A DNA stretch of 64,000 nt from Pleomorphomonas koreensis DSM 23070 (GCF_000425185.1 NZ_AULH01000008.1:232721-296720); one strand, 5' to 3'. Positions 1 to 9,757 are shown, counted from the stretch's first letter. The notes: generated from the sequence alone by a model not told the origin. Translations and numbers: made by a program.

Positions 1-186
1 CACGTCCGGCAACAGCGGGAACCGGTCTTGCATCCGGAATTGCGTCTCAACAAACAGATAGAGCATGTCCGGTGAACCGGCTTCCGGCGGAAATGCTCCC
101 GAACGGCTTGTGATGACCAAAGGCCGATTTGCGGGTGACATGCAACCCGCATTCGGCTACCTCTATCCAAGATTGCCGAGGGCCCC

Positions 187-801
187 ATGTTCGAGTCCGT
201 CGCTCCCTGGATCGCCTACGCCGCCGCCGCCGTGCTGGGCTACGTGCTCGGCTCGATCCCGTTCGGCCTGTTGCTGACCCGTGCCGCCGGCCTCGGCGAC
301 GTGCGGTCGATCGGCTCGGGCAACATCGGCGCCACCAACGTGCTCCGGACCGGCAACCGCAAACTTGCCGCCGCCACGCTGCTGTTCGACCTTCTCAAGG
401 GAACGGCGGCCGTCCTTGCCGTGCGGATGCTGATGCCGCAGGCGCCGGAAGCCGACGCCCTTGCCGGCGTCGCCGCCTTTCTCGGCCATCTGTTTCCGGT
501 CTGGCTCGGCTTCAAGGGCGGCAAGGGCGTTGCCACCTACATCGGCGTGCTGCTCGGCCTGTTCTGGCCGGCCGTGCTGATCTTCGCCGGCATCTGGATC
601 GCCGTCGCCTATTTCAGTCGCTATTCGTCGCTCGCCGCCCTCATCGCCACCGTGGCGGTACCGCTCGCCCTGTGGGGGCTCGGCGAGAACCTGCTGGCGG
701 CGGTCTTCGCCGGGCTCACCGTGATCGTCTGGCTGAAGCATCGCGCCAACATCCGCCGCCTGCTCGCCGGCACCGAGGGCCGGATCGGTCACAAATCATG
801 A
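187..801 (+). CDS. plsY: Glycerol-3-phosphate acyltransferase PlsY
   Basis: Inner-membrane enzyme that transfers the acyl group of acyl-phosphate to the sn-1 position of glycerol-3-phosphate, the first acylation in phospholipid synthesis. The 204-residue protein is almost wholly hydrophobic with several membrane spans. The family's conserved loops are visible: [11 protein letters not shown] near residue 41 and the glycine-rich [13 protein letters not shown] near residue 115. The ATG at 187 follows a GAGGG ribosome site. The stop lies 18 bp before dprA on the same strand, so the two are probably cotranscribed. Length and motifs are normal for the family. The first 186 bases of the window show no convincing gene. 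Confidence 0.95.
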   Translation: MFESVAPWIAYAAAAVLGYVLGSIPFGLLLTRAAGLGDVRSIGSGNIGATNVLRTGNRKLAAATLLFDLLKGTAAVLAVRMLMPQAPEADALAGVAAFLGHLFPVWLGFKGGKGVATYIGVLLGLFWPAVLIFAGIWIAVAYFSRYSSLAALIATVAVPLALWGLGENLLAAVFAGLTVIVWLKHRANIRRLLAGTEGRIGHKS

Positions 802-819
802 GAGCGGCGGAGACGGCGC

Positions 820-1935
820 ATGGTTGAGCTGTCCGACAGCCAGCGCGTCTCCTGGCTGCGACTGATTCGCTCCGAAAACGTCGGTCCGGCCACCTTCCGC
901 AGCCTGATCAACCACTTCGGCTCGGCCGGCGCGGCGCTCGACGCGCTGCCGGGTCTGGCCCGGCGCGGCGGCTCGTCCGGCCGCATCGCCATCCCCTCGG
1001 TGACCGAGGCGGAAACCGAGATTGCGCGGACGATCGCCCACGGCGCCCAGTTGGTCGCCATGTCCGAACCCTGCTATCCGGCCTACCTGCGCGAGATCGC
1101 TGCGCCGCCACCGCTCGTCGCGGTGCGCGGCGGCTCGCCCGAGCTGTTCGCCCGGCCGACGGTGGCGATCGTCGGCTCGCGCAATGCCTCGGTGGTCGGC
1201 CACAAGATGGCCGAGCGCATCGGCCGCGGCCTCGGCGAAGCCGGCTTCGTGGTGGTGTCGGGCCTCGCCCGCGGCATCGACGGCGCCGCCCATCGCGCCG
1301 CCCTCGACAGCGGCACCGTGGCGGTGATCGCCGGCGGCATCGACCACGTCTATCCCGAGGAACACCGGCCGCTGATCGAGGAGATCGTCGGACGCGGCGG
1401 CGCCATCCTCACCGAGATGCCCTTCGGCTGGGTGCCGCGCGCCAAGGACTTCCCGCGCCGCAATCGCATCGTCTCCGGCATGAGCCTCGGCGTCGTGGTG
1501 GTTGAGGCGGCCGCCCGCTCCGGCACGCTGCACACCGCCCGCTTCGCCCTCGACCAGGGCCGCGAGGTGTTCGCCGTGCCCGGTTCGCCGCTCGACCCGC
1601 GTGCCGAAGGCACCAACCGGCTGATCCGCGACGGCGCGACGCTGACCGGCTCCGCCGCCGATGTGGTCGCCGTGCTCAGGCCGATGCTCGATCGCGCGGC
1701 GCCGTTGCGTCTCGATTTCGAGGAGTCCGGCGACGGCGAAGCGGCACTCGACGCCGTCAGCACTGAAAGTCGCGCGCTGGTCATCTCGGCGCTCGGACCG
1801 GCCCCGGTTGCAGTCGACGACGTCATCCTGCACACCGGGTTGAAATCTTCGGTTGTGTCGGTGATCCTCCTGGAGCTGGATCTCGCTGGCCGTATCGAAC
1901 GACACGGCAACCAGCTTGTCTCACTCCTGCGCTGA
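820..1935 (+). CDS. dprA: DNA-processing protein DprA
   Basis: DprA protects incoming single-stranded DNA and loads RecA during natural transformation; it is also kept in many bacteria not known to be competent. The 371-residue protein has an N-terminal SAM-like helical part, a central Rossmann-type DNA-binding domain with GSRNAS (about residue 113), VVSGLARGIDGAAH (about 145) and NRIVSGMS, and a C-terminal winged-helix part. This is the full alphaproteobacterial arrangement. It follows plsY by 18 bp, a pairing common in Rhizobiales. No truncation is seen. Confidence 0.95.
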   Translation: MVELSDSQRVSWLRLIRSENVGPATFRSLINHFGSAGAALDALPGLARRGGSSGRIAIPSVTEAETEIARTIAHGAQLVAMSEPCYPAYLREIAAPPPLVAVRGGSPELFARPTVAIVGSRNASVVGHKMAERIGRGLGEAGFVVVSGLARGIDGAAHRAALDSGTVAVIAGGIDHVYPEEHRPLIEEIVGRGGAILTEMPFGWVPRAKDFPRRNRIVSGMSLGVVVVEAAARSGTLHTARFALDQGREVFAVPGSPLDPRAEGTNRLIRDGATLTGSAADVVAVLRPMLDRAAPLRLDFEESGDGEAALDAVSTESRALVISALGPAPVAVDDVILHTGLKSSVVSVILLELDLAGRIERHGNQLVSLLR

Positions 1936-1985
1936 GGCGCGTGTACGCCCAGGCCGGCAAAAAATACAACCTATCAGGATGGATA

Positions 1986-2225
1986 CTACTTTTGGTGACG
2001 CACCTGTCCCATATCGAGGTCGGCGCTGGCCGTTGCCCGACCACGCGCCGCGAATCGCACGTCGACCTTGCTGTGCGAAGCCTCCTCGGCGGCCATATTC
2101 AGGATATAGGCCAGAAACGGCAGTCCGGATACAGTCGCCAAGCGGCTGAGTTCATGGGACATCCGTTCGATGTATTCGGCTCGTTCGTTCGGCGTTTTGG
2201 CACCGGCGGCAGAATCGTCCAACAT
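1986..2225 (-). CDS. Small conserved hypothetical protein (79 aa)
   Basis: I do not recognise a named family. The sequence is helical and charged, with the stretch ERAEYIERMSHELSRLA followed by LPFLAYILNMAAEEASHSK, which resembles short uncharacterised rhizobial proteins of the form YI..M..EL..LA....L..LAYLL.MA..EA. The start at 2225 is preferred over an ATG at 2237 because GGAG sits six bases before it. It is convergent with dprA (50 bp gap) and divergent from topA. Function unknown; it is soluble, with no signal peptide or membrane span. Confidence 0.6.
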   Translation of the reverse strand: MLDDSAAGAKTPNERAEYIERMSHELSRLATVSGLPFLAYILNMAAEEASHSKVDVRFAARGRATASADLDMGQVRHQK

Positions 2226-2557
2226 GATCGGCTCCATCCTCTATTCCGCTAAATTGTACCCAGGATACATGCCGACTCTTTCATTCGCCACTAAGTGGCA
2301 ACAACTTGTCGGTGTATACACTATATAATTGATGATAACGTCGCGCAACCATCTTTAGGAGAATCTGCGCAACGGTTTCCGGCCCCGCGTCTCCCCTCCG
2401 GCGACCATGGCTTTCCACGCGATTACAACTTTAAAGAGCATGTTCGATAGGTCGGCGCCCGATCCGGCCAGCCCTTCCGGCCTCTTCTCTTGCTTAATCG
2501 GGAGGGCGCACTTAAAGAGGGCGGAGCTTTTGTCGTGAAAAAGTCCGGCGCACCTCA
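2226..2557. promoter_or_regulatory. Intergenic region upstream of topA with candidate promoter
   Basis: These 332 bp are clearly more AT-rich than the flanks. They carry a good -10-like TATAAT at 2324-2329 and a perfect 10-bp palindrome GTGTATACAC at 2312-2321 just upstream of it, plus a short GCCAC/GTGGC inverted repeat. No -35 hexamer close to consensus stands at the right distance. I see no convincing gene. It probably holds the topA promoter and, on the other strand, that of the 79-aa gene. Confidence 0.4.
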
Positions 2558-5281
2558 ATGAATCTCGTGATCGTGGAATCGCCCGCCAAGGCGAAGACCA
2601 TCAACAAATATCTCGGCCGCGACTACACGGTGCTGGCGTCCTACGGCCATATCCGCGATCTGCCGGCCAAGGACGGCTCGGTACTGCCCGACGACGATTT
2701 CGCCATGACCTGGGAAATCGACGGCAAGTCCGGCAAGCGCATGTCCGACATCGCCGCCGCGCTGAAGGATGCCGACAAGCTGATTCTGGCCACCGACCCC
2801 GATCGCGAGGGCGAGGCGATTTCCTGGCACGTGCTGGAGGTGCTCGGCGCCCGTCGCGGCGCCCTGAAGGGCAAGACCATCCAGCGCGTCGTCTTCAACG
2901 CCATCACCAAGCAGGCCGTGCTCGACGCCATGGCCAAACCGCGCGACGTCGACCAGCCGCTGGTCGAGGCCTATCTCGCCCGCCGCGCCCTCGACTATCT
3001 GGTCGGCTTCACGCTGTCGCCGGTGCTGTGGCGCAAGCTGCCGGGCGCCCGTTCGGCCGGCCGCGTGCAGTCGGTGGCGCTGCGCCTCGTCTGCGACCGC
3101 GAGAACGAGATCGAGACCTTCAAGCCCCAGGAATACTGGTCGGTGATCGCCCGGCTCGCCAACCCGGCCGGCGACGAGTTCGAGGCCCGCCTCTCCGAGT
3201 GGCGGGGCAAGAAGGTCGGCCGGCTCGACATCGCCGACGGCATCACCGCCAACGAGATCCGCGCCTTCCTGATGAGCGCCGCCTTCGCGGTGACCGACGT
3301 CGAGCAGAAGCCGCAGAAGCGCCACCCCTTCGCGCCTTTCACCACCTCGACCTTGCAGCAGGAGGCCTCGCGCAAGCTCGGCTTCTCGGCCCAGCGCACC
3401 ATGCAGGTGGCCCAGCGCCTCTACGAGGGCGCCGACATCGGCGGCGAGACGGTCGGCCTCATCACCTACATGCGAACCGACGGCGTGCAGATCGCCCCAG
3501 AGGCGGTCAACGCCGCCCGGCGGGTGATTGTCCAGGAATATGGCGAGCGCTACCTGCCGGAGAAGCCGCGCCTCTATTCCACCAAGGCCAAGAACGCCCA
3601 GGAGGCGCACGAGGCCATTCGCCCGACCGACCTCGCCCGCCTGCCGAAGGCCGTCGCCCGCCATCTCGAAGCCGACGAGGCGCGTCTTTATGAACTGATC
3701 TGGAAGCGCACCATCGCCAGCCAGATGCAGAGCGCCGACTTCGAGCGCACCACCGTCGACATCGCCGCCCGGAACGGCGACACCGCCGCCGGCCTCAGGG
3801 CCACCGGCTCGGTGCTGCGCTTCGACGGCTTCCTGGCGCTCTATCAGGAGAGCCGCGACGACGAGGAGGACGAGGACGGCGCCCGCCTGCCGCCGCTCGT
3901 GAGCGGCGACGCGCTCGCCCGCAAGTCGGTGGCCGCGACGCAGCATTTCACCGAGCCGCCGCCGCGCTACACCGAGGCGACGCTGGTCAAGAAGATGGAG
4001 GAACTCGGCATCGGCCGCCCCTCCACCTATGCCGCGACGCTGGCCACGCTGCGCGACCGCGACTACGTGACCATCGACAAGAAGCGGCTGGTCCCCTCCG
4101 ACAAGGGCCGCATCGTCACCGCCTTCCTCGAAAGCTTCTTCACTCGCTATGTCGAATACGACTTCACGGCCAGCCTCGAGGAAGACCTCGACCGCATCTC
4201 GGCCGGCGAAGCCGAATGGCGCGAGGTGCTGCGCCGCTTCTGGAAGGACTTCAACACCCGCATCGGCGAGGTGAAGGAGCTGCGCGTCGCCGAGGTCATC
4301 GACGCGCTCAACGAGGATCTGGCCGCCCACATCTTCCCCGATCGCGGCGACGGCTCCGATCCGCGCTCCTGCCCGCTGTGCGGCAACGGCCGCCTGTCGC
4401 TGAAGCTCGGCCGCTTCGGCTCGTTCATCGGCTGCTCCAACTATCCCGAATGCCGCTACACGCGCCAGCTCGGCACCAACGGCGACGGCGAGGCCGAGGC
4501 GGCGCTGGGCGAGAACGGCGTCAAGCTGCTCGGCACCGACCCGGAAACCGGCCTTGACGTGACGCTGCGCTCCGGCCGCTTCGGTCCCTATGTGCAGCTC
4601 GGCGAGGAGGGCAAGCCCAAGCGCGCCTCGCTGCCCAAGGGCTGGAGCGTGGAGAGCATCGATCTCGAACGCGCCTGCCGCCTGTTGTCGCTGCCGCGCA
4701 CCGTCGGCCCGCATCCCGAGACCGGCAAGCCGATCGAGGCCAACATCGGTCGCTACGGCCCCTATGTCAGCCACGACGGCAGCTACGCCAACCTCTCCTC
4801 GGTCGACGAAGTGTTCGACGTCGGTCTCAACCGCGCCGTCGCCGTGCTCGCCGAGAAAAAGGAACGCGGCGGTCGTGGCCGCGCCACGCCGGCGGCGCTG
4901 AAAAGCCTCGGCGAGCATCCGGCCGGCGGCGGCGAGATCACCGTACGCGACGGCCGCTATGGCCCCTATGTCGCCTGGGGAAAGATCTACGCCACCCTGC
5001 CGCGCGGCAAGGACCCGCAGGCGGTGACGCTGGAAGAGGCGGTGGCGCTGATCGCCGACAAGGCGGCCAAGGCGCCAGCCAAGGGCAAGCCCGCCAAGGC
5101 GCCGAAAGCCGCCAAGAAGGCGGATGGCGAAGGCGAAGCGGCTGGCAAGAAGGCAGCGCCAAAGGCTGCGGCCGCCAAGAAGCCCGCGGCCAAGAAGCCT
5201 GCCGCCGCCAAGTCGGCCACGGCCAAGGGCAAGCCCGCCAAGGCGCCGAAATCCGCGGCATCCAAGGCGGATCCCGCCTGA
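2558..5281 (+). CDS. topA: DNA topoisomerase I
   Basis: Type IA topoisomerase that relaxes negative supercoils by nicking one strand through a tyrosyl-DNA intermediate. The 907-residue protein begins with the Toprim segment (NLVIVESPAKAKTI, then TDPDREGEAISWH near residue 88). The catalytic tyrosine is Tyr304 in LITYMRTDG. A four-cysteine zinc ribbon starts near residue 604 (CPLCGNG ... GCSNYPEC). It is followed by repeated GRYGPYV-type modules, and from about residue 835 by a long Lys/Ala/Pro-rich tail like a histone H1 tail, typical of alphaproteobacterial TopA and probably a nonspecific DNA contact. The start has only a weak ribosome site. Confidence 0.97.
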   Translation: MNLVIVESPAKAKTINKYLGRDYTVLASYGHIRDLPAKDGSVLPDDDFAMTWEIDGKSGKRMSDIAAALKDADKLILATDPDREGEAISWHVLEVLGARRGALKGKTIQRVVFNAITKQAVLDAMAKPRDVDQPLVEAYLARRALDYLVGFTLSPVLWRKLPGARSAGRVQSVALRLVCDRENEIETFKPQEYWSVIARLANPAGDEFEARLSEWRGKKVGRLDIADGITANEIRAFLMSAAFAVTDVEQKPQKRHPFAPFTTSTLQQEASRKLGFSAQRTMQVAQRLYEGADIGGETVGLITYMRTDGVQIAPEAVNAARRVIVQEYGERYLPEKPRLYSTKAKNAQEAHEAIRPTDLARLPKAVARHLEADEARLYELIWKRTIASQMQSADFERTTVDIAARNGDTAAGLRATGSVLRFDGFLALYQESRDDEEDEDGARLPPLVSGDALARKSVAATQHFTEPPPRYTEATLVKKMEELGIGRPSTYAATLATLRDRDYVTIDKKRLVPSDKGRIVTAFLESFFTRYVEYDFTASLEEDLDRISAGEAEWREVLRRFWKDFNTRIGEVKELRVAEVIDALNEDLAAHIFPDRGDGSDPRSCPLCGNGRLSLKLGRFGSFIGCSNYPECRYTRQLGTNGDGEAEAALGENGVKLLGTDPETGLDVTLRSGRFGPYVQLGEEGKPKRASLPKGWSVESIDLERACRLLSLPRTVGPHPETGKPIEANIGRYGPYVSHDGSYANLSSVDEVFDVGLNRAVAVLAEKKERGGRGRATPAALKSLGEHPAGGGEITVRDGRYGPYVAWGKIYATLPRGKDPQAVTLEEAVALIADKAAKAPAKGKPAKAPKAAKKADGEGEAAGKKAAPKAAAAKKPAAKKPAAAKSATAKGKPAKAPKSAASKADPA

Positions 5282-5429
5282 CCCACCAATGACGTCATGG
5301 GGGTGGCGCGCCGTGTCCGCACGGCAGTGTGAACAATTTTATCGATCTTGTTGGCTGGATCGTTATGTTCTGCGTATACGGTTGAACAATGACGGCAGTC
5401 CATCGTTTCCCTGGGATAGAAGATCGATA

Positions 5430-6269
5430 ATGTACGGCGAAATCCTGCGGGCGCTCTTGAACAAGCCCGTCCACTCCGAACGTGACGTCAGGGTCTTCGC
5501 TTTCCGCATCGCGGCCATCTGCTTCGTGCTCGCCATGACCGCCGACGCCATCCTGCAGATCATGGCCTTCGGCGGCTGGGTGGAGCTCATCCGCGGCTGG
5601 GCGATCACCACCGTCGTCATCGCCGTGGTCGCCTATCCCGTCGGCATCTATCTCGGCAGCACGCGCCTCGACCACCATCGCATCAAGACCAAGCTGACCG
5701 AACAGGGCCTCGCCGACAGCCTCACCGGTCTCAGGAACCGGGCATCGCTGCCCGTCGACTATGAGGCCGGGGCGAACAATGCCCGCCTGCTGATCCTCTT
5801 GTCGCTCGACCGCTTCAAGACCGTCAACGAGCGCTTCGGCCACCTTGCCGGCGACCGGGTGCTGATCCGCGCCGCCCGGCTGATCGCCGAGGAACTCGGC
5901 AATCTCGGCACCATCTACCGCACCGACGGCACCGAATTCACCGTGCTCGCCACCGGCGTCACCGTCGTCGAGGCGCGGTCGCAGGTGCTGGCGCTGCTGG
6001 CCCGTTTCGAGGGCACCAATTTCGGCACGATGGAAAAGCCGATCGGCCTGACGCTGTCGGCGGGCATTGCCACGGCGCCGGCCGAAACCGCCTTCGCCGA
6101 AGCCTTCGCCGCCGCCGATGCGGCGCTCGAATCGGCCAAGATGACCGGCCGCAGCCGCGTCTGCCTTGCCTCCGAGCCGGCCACCGCCGGCATCGTCGAG
6201 GGCGACGAGGTGATCTGGAGCGCCGACCTGCCGCCGGCGCCACGCCGCCGCAAGGCCAGCCGGGCCTGA
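5430..6269 (+). CDS. Membrane protein with degenerate GGDEF domain
   Basis: The 279-residue protein has two membrane spans in the first 75 residues and a GGDEF-type domain from about residue 95 (DSLTGLRNR, then LDRFKTVNERFGHLAGD). The signature loop reads RTDGTEF instead of R-GG(D/E)EF, and the first metal-binding aspartate of the DxDxFK motif is serine (SLDRF). Both changes argue against diguanylate cyclase activity. It may be a GTP- or c-di-GMP-sensing or structural relative; that is inference. The ATG at 5430 is chosen because the domain architecture begins there and upstream sequence is non-coding-like. It stands alone between topA and rnr. Confidence 0.8.
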   Translation: MYGEILRALLNKPVHSERDVRVFAFRIAAICFVLAMTADAILQIMAFGGWVELIRGWAITTVVIAVVAYPVGIYLGSTRLDHHRIKTKLTEQGLADSLTGLRNRASLPVDYEAGANNARLLILLSLDRFKTVNERFGHLAGDRVLIRAARLIAEELGNLGTIYRTDGTEFTVLATGVTVVEARSQVLALLARFEGTNFGTMEKPIGLTLSAGIATAPAETAFAEAFAAADAALESAKMTGRSRVCLASEPATAGIVEGDEVIWSADLPPAPRRRKASRA

Positions 6270-6358
6270 CCCCTTCCCCTTTTGCGCCCTTCCCTTCACA
6301 AGCGCCACGCCGCAGCCGCTCGGTTGCCGGGCTGGCCTTGCGCCTCCATCTATGGTCT

Positions 6359-8686
6359 ATGTCGACCCGACCCCTGACCCAACGGAACACTCGCTTGGCC
6401 CGCAAGCCCCGCCCTACCGACGAACCCGCCGTCCCCACCCGCGAGGCGATCCTCCGCTTCATCACCGAGAATCCCGGCAAGGGAACGAAGCGCGACATCG
6501 CCCGCGCCTTCGAGGTGCATGGTGAGGGCCGCATCGTGCTGAAGCGCCTCCTGAAGGAGCTGGAGGGCGAGGGCCTGATCGAGCGCCGTCACCGCCGCTT
6601 CGCCGAACCGGGCGCGCTGCCGGCCGTGCTGGCCTGCGACATCGTCTCCCGCGACCGCGACGGCGATCTCTACGCCGAGCCGGCCGAATGGGACGCCGAG
6701 AGCGGCCCGCGACCGCGCTTCGTGGTGGTCGCCGTGCGCCGCCGTCGCGGCGAGCACGGCCCGGCCGCCGGCCTCGGCGACCGGGTGCTCTCCCGCGTCG
6801 TCGATCTGCCGGACGGCTACGAGGGCCTCGCCCGCGCCGGCATCCGCGTCATGAAGGTGCTGGAGAAGAAGCCGGCCGGCATCCTCGGCATCCTCAGGGT
6901 GACCGATGCCGGCGCCCGCCTGCTGCCGATCTCCAAGAAGCAGACCGAAGAGCTGATCATCGCCGCCGAGGACGTCGGCACCGCCGAGGACGGCGATCTC
7001 GTTGCCGTAGACGTCCTGCGCTCCGGCCGCTTCGGCCTTGCCCGCGCCCGCGTCCGCGAGGTCGTCGGCAATCTCCGCTCGGAGAAAGCGGTGTCGATGA
7101 TCGCCATCCACGCCAACGACATCCCCTACATCTTCCCCGAGGCGGTGCTGCGCGAGGCCGAGGCGGCGCCGGCCGCCACGATGGCCGGCCGCGAGGACTG
7201 GCGCGATCTTCCCCTCGTCACCATCGATCCGCCCGACGCCAAGGACCACGACGACGCCGTCCACGCCATACCCGACGACGACCCGGAGAACGTCGGCGGC
7301 CACGTCGTCACCGTCGCCATCGCCGACGTCGCCGCCTATGTCCGGCCCGGCTCGGACCTCGACCGCGAGGCGCTGAAGCGAGGCAACTCGGTCTACTTTC
7401 CCGACCGCGTCATCCCCATGCTGCCCGAGCGCATCTCCAACGACCTCTGCTCGCTGAAGGAAGGCGTCGACCGGCCGGCGCTCGCCGTGCGCATGGTGTT
7501 CGACGCCGACGGCCGCAAGAAGCGCCATTCCTTCCACCGCATCATGATGCGCTCGTCGGCCAAGCTCTCCTATGTCGAGGCGCAGGCGGCGATCGACGGG
7601 CAGCCGAACGAGCGTACCGGCCCGATTCTCAACAGCGTGCTGAAGCCGCTCTGGGCGGCCTACGACATCCTCGCCGCCGCCCGCGACGCCCGCGGCCCGC
7701 TCGACCTCGACCTGCCCGAGCGCAAGGTGCTGTTGACGCCCGACGGCACCGTCGACCGCATCGTCACGCCCGAACGCCTCGCCGCCCACCGGCTGATCGA
7801 GGAGTTCATGATCCAGGCCAACGTCGCGGCCGCCGAGACGCTGGAAAAGCGGCGGACGCCGCTCCTTTACCGCGTCCACGACCAGCCGTCGCTGGCCAAG
7901 CTGGAGAGCCTGCGCGAATTCCTGGCGACGCTCGACATGAAGATCGCCAAGCAGGGCAACCTTGAGCCTGAGCTGTTCAACCGCATCCTCGAACGGGTGC
8001 AGGGCACGCCGCAGGCCTATCTGGTCAACGAGGTGGTACTGCGCTCGCAGAGCCAGGCCGAATACTCGCCGGTCAACATCGGCCATTTCGGCCTCAACCT
8101 CAGGAAATACGCCCACTTCACCTCGCCGATCCGCCGCTATGCCGACCTCGTCGTCCACCGCGGCCTGATCACCGCCCTGGGGCTCGGCGACGGCGGCCTC
8201 CCCGACGGCGTCGAGGAAACGCTGCCGCGCGTCGCCGAGGCCATCTCGGCCGCCGAGCGGCGGGCGATGCAGGCCGAGCGCGAGACCATCGACCGGCTGA
8301 TCGCCGGCTGGCTCAGCGACCGCGTCGGCGCCATCTTCCGCGGCCGCGTCGCCGGCGTCACCAAGGCCGGCCTGTTCGTGCGGCTCGATGAAACCGGCGC
8401 CGACGGCTTCATCCCCATCTCGACGCTCGGCGCCGATTATTTCGCCTATGACGAGGCGCGGCACTCGCTGATCGGCTCGCGCAGCGGCGAGACCTACCGG
8501 CTCGGCGACCGCGTCGAAGTGAAACTCATCGAAGCCGCGCCGTTCGCCGGCGCCCTGCGCTTCGAGATGGTGTCGGAGGGCAGCGCCGGCCGGCCGCTCG
8601 GCCGCGGCGCCGCGCTGCGCGCCGCCAAGGCCCGCAAGGACCGCGAGCGCAAGGAACGGATGGGCAAGGTGCGGCGGGGGCGGTGA
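6359..8686 (+). CDS. rnr: Ribonuclease R
   Basis: Processive 3'-5' exoribonuclease that degrades structured RNA, rRNA fragments and mRNA. Of about 775 residues, the N-terminal part is a winged-helix region (TREAILRFITENPGKGTKRDIA), followed by cold-shock-type OB folds. The RNB catalytic domain has PPDAKDHDDAVHA near residue 293, which supplies the metal-binding aspartates. A C-terminal S1 domain starts near residue 657 and a short basic tail ends the protein. The start is uncertain: ATG at 6359 is given, but an in-frame TTG at 6338 or 6395 is possible. The upstream neighbour ends 89 bp before. Confidence 0.95.
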   Translation: MSTRPLTQRNTRLARKPRPTDEPAVPTREAILRFITENPGKGTKRDIARAFEVHGEGRIVLKRLLKELEGEGLIERRHRRFAEPGALPAVLACDIVSRDRDGDLYAEPAEWDAESGPRPRFVVVAVRRRRGEHGPAAGLGDRVLSRVVDLPDGYEGLARAGIRVMKVLEKKPAGILGILRVTDAGARLLPISKKQTEELIIAAEDVGTAEDGDLVAVDVLRSGRFGLARARVREVVGNLRSEKAVSMIAIHANDIPYIFPEAVLREAEAAPAATMAGREDWRDLPLVTIDPPDAKDHDDAVHAIPDDDPENVGGHVVTVAIADVAAYVRPGSDLDREALKRGNSVYFPDRVIPMLPERISNDLCSLKEGVDRPALAVRMVFDADGRKKRHSFHRIMMRSSAKLSYVEAQAAIDGQPNERTGPILNSVLKPLWAAYDILAAARDARGPLDLDLPERKVLLTPDGTVDRIVTPERLAAHRLIEEFMIQANVAAAETLEKRRTPLLYRVHDQPSLAKLESLREFLATLDMKIAKQGNLEPELFNRILERVQGTPQAYLVNEVVLRSQSQAEYSPVNIGHFGLNLRKYAHFTSPIRRYADLVVHRGLITALGLGDGGLPDGVEETLPRVAEAISAAERRAMQAERETIDRLIAGWLSDRVGAIFRGRVAGVTKAGLFVRLDETGADGFIPISTLGADYFAYDEARHSLIGSRSGETYRLGDRVEVKLIEAAPFAGALRFEMVSEGSAGRPLGRGAALRAAKARKDRERKERMGKVRRGR

Positions 8687-8822
8687 GAGAGCCGCGCAGC
8701 CGCCGGATTGCCGCTCTCTTCCCGGCCGCCGGCGGAGAACCGTCCGGGTCTTCAGGCAATAAGCTGGACGTGTCCGGACCGGCCTGAGATGGTCCTTCTC
8801 AGGTCGGAAGAGGTGCCTTCCG

Positions 8823-9020
8823 CAATGAGCGGCGGGCCCACCTGAAACCGCGTCTCCATATCTTCCAGCACTTCCCCCTCCGCCCCGCAAGTTCCTCGCT
8901 TCCACCCTCCGCGGTCCTCTTCAATGAGCGGCGGGCCCACCTGAAACCGCGTCTCCAGATCTTCCAGCGCTTCCCCCTCCGCCCCGCCCGTTCCTCGCTT
9001 CCATCCTCCGCGGTCCTCTT
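8823..9020. repeat. Tandem duplication, two copies of 99 bp
   Basis: Two head-to-tail copies (8823-8921 and 8922-9020) differ at about five positions. Each contains AATGAGCGGCGGGCCCACC and ends with CTCCGCGGTCCTCTTC. The period is 33 codons, so both strands stay open, but three of the five differences would change the amino acid in the longest reading (minus strand), which argues against a coding repeat. The surrounding 8687-9094 stretch has no convincing gene. Confidence 0.8.
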
Positions 9021-9094
9021 CTTCAACACGTCCCGCGCCCTGTTTCTCCCCATGTCGCCTTTTCTCACCCCCGCCATACGTATTATTGCTTTTA

Positions 9095-9110
9095 TACCGA
9101 CCAGTCGGTA
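9095..9110. promoter_or_regulatory. Probable TetR operator
   Basis: TACCGACCAGTCGGTA has 7-bp perfect arms around two central bases and ends 11 bp before the ATG of the TetR-family gene at 9122. This form is a common operator of TetR/AcrR repressors, and its position suggests autoregulation of the TetR/VOC pair. Confidence 0.75.
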
Positions 9111-9121
9111 CAAATCTCTTC

Positions 9122-9757
9122 ATGAATGCACCGTCCGCCACACTTGCCCCCATGCCGCCCGCCCGGCGAAAGCTGCTCGACGCGGCGATGATCATCCTGC
9201 GCAAGAAGGGCTATGCCGCCACGACGGTCGACGACCTCTGCGCGGCGGCCGGGGTCGCCAAGGGCTCGTTCTTCCACCATTTCGATGGCAAGGAGGCGCT
9301 GGCCGTCGCCGCCGCCGAATACTGGTCGGCGACCACCGGCGCGCTGTTCGCCGCCGCGCCCTATCACGCGCCCGACGACCCGCTCGACCGGGTGCTCGGC
9401 TACATCGATTTCCGCAAGGCGATCCTGATGGGCGAGCCCGCCGCCTTCTCCTGCGTCGCCGGCACCCTGCTGCAGGAGACCTTCGAGACGCATCCGGCGA
9501 TCCGCGATGCCTGCGCCGCCGCCATCTTCGACCACGCCGCCCGGCTCGAAGCCGACATCGACGCCGCCATCGCCCGCCACGGCATCGCCGGCGGCGTCAC
9601 CGCCGCAAGCCTCGCCCGCCACGCCATGGCGGTGCTGCAAGGGGCGTTCATCCTCGCCAAGGCGACCGGCGACGCGGCGATCGCCGCCAGTTCCGTCGAT
9701 CATCTCCGCCGCTACGTCGGCCTGCTGTTTTCCCGACCAGAAGGAGCCTCGCCATGA
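9122..9757 (+). CDS. TetR/AcrR family transcriptional regulator
   Basis: A 211-residue repressor with an N-terminal helix-turn-helix: RRKLLDAAMIILRKKGYAAT then TVDDLCAAAGVAKGSFFHHF (about residues 15-55). The C-terminal part is a ligand-binding helical domain of unknown specificity. The ATG at 9122 (MNAPSATL) is preferred to an in-frame start at 9086, since the upstream option would place the operator inside the coding region. The stop overlaps the ATG of the next gene by four bases (ATGA), so translation is coupled. It probably controls itself and the downstream VOC protein through the palindrome at 9095. Confidence 0.9.
   Translation: MNAPSATLAPMPPARRKLLDAAMIILRKKGYAATTVDDLCAAAGVAKGSFFHHFDGKEALAVAAAEYWSATTGALFAAAPYHAPDDPLDRVLGYIDFRKAILMGEPAAFSCVAGTLLQETFETHPAIRDACAAAIFDHAARLEADIDAAIARHGIAGGVTAASLARHAMAVLQGAFILAKATGDAAIAASSVDHLRRYVGLLFSRPEGASP

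Noticed and set aside
8752..9204. Minus-strand 150-codon reading frame through the 99-bp repeats
   Set aside because: It overlaps the TetR start and operator, and the two repeat copies differ mostly at amino-acid-changing positions; it is probably open only because of high GC.
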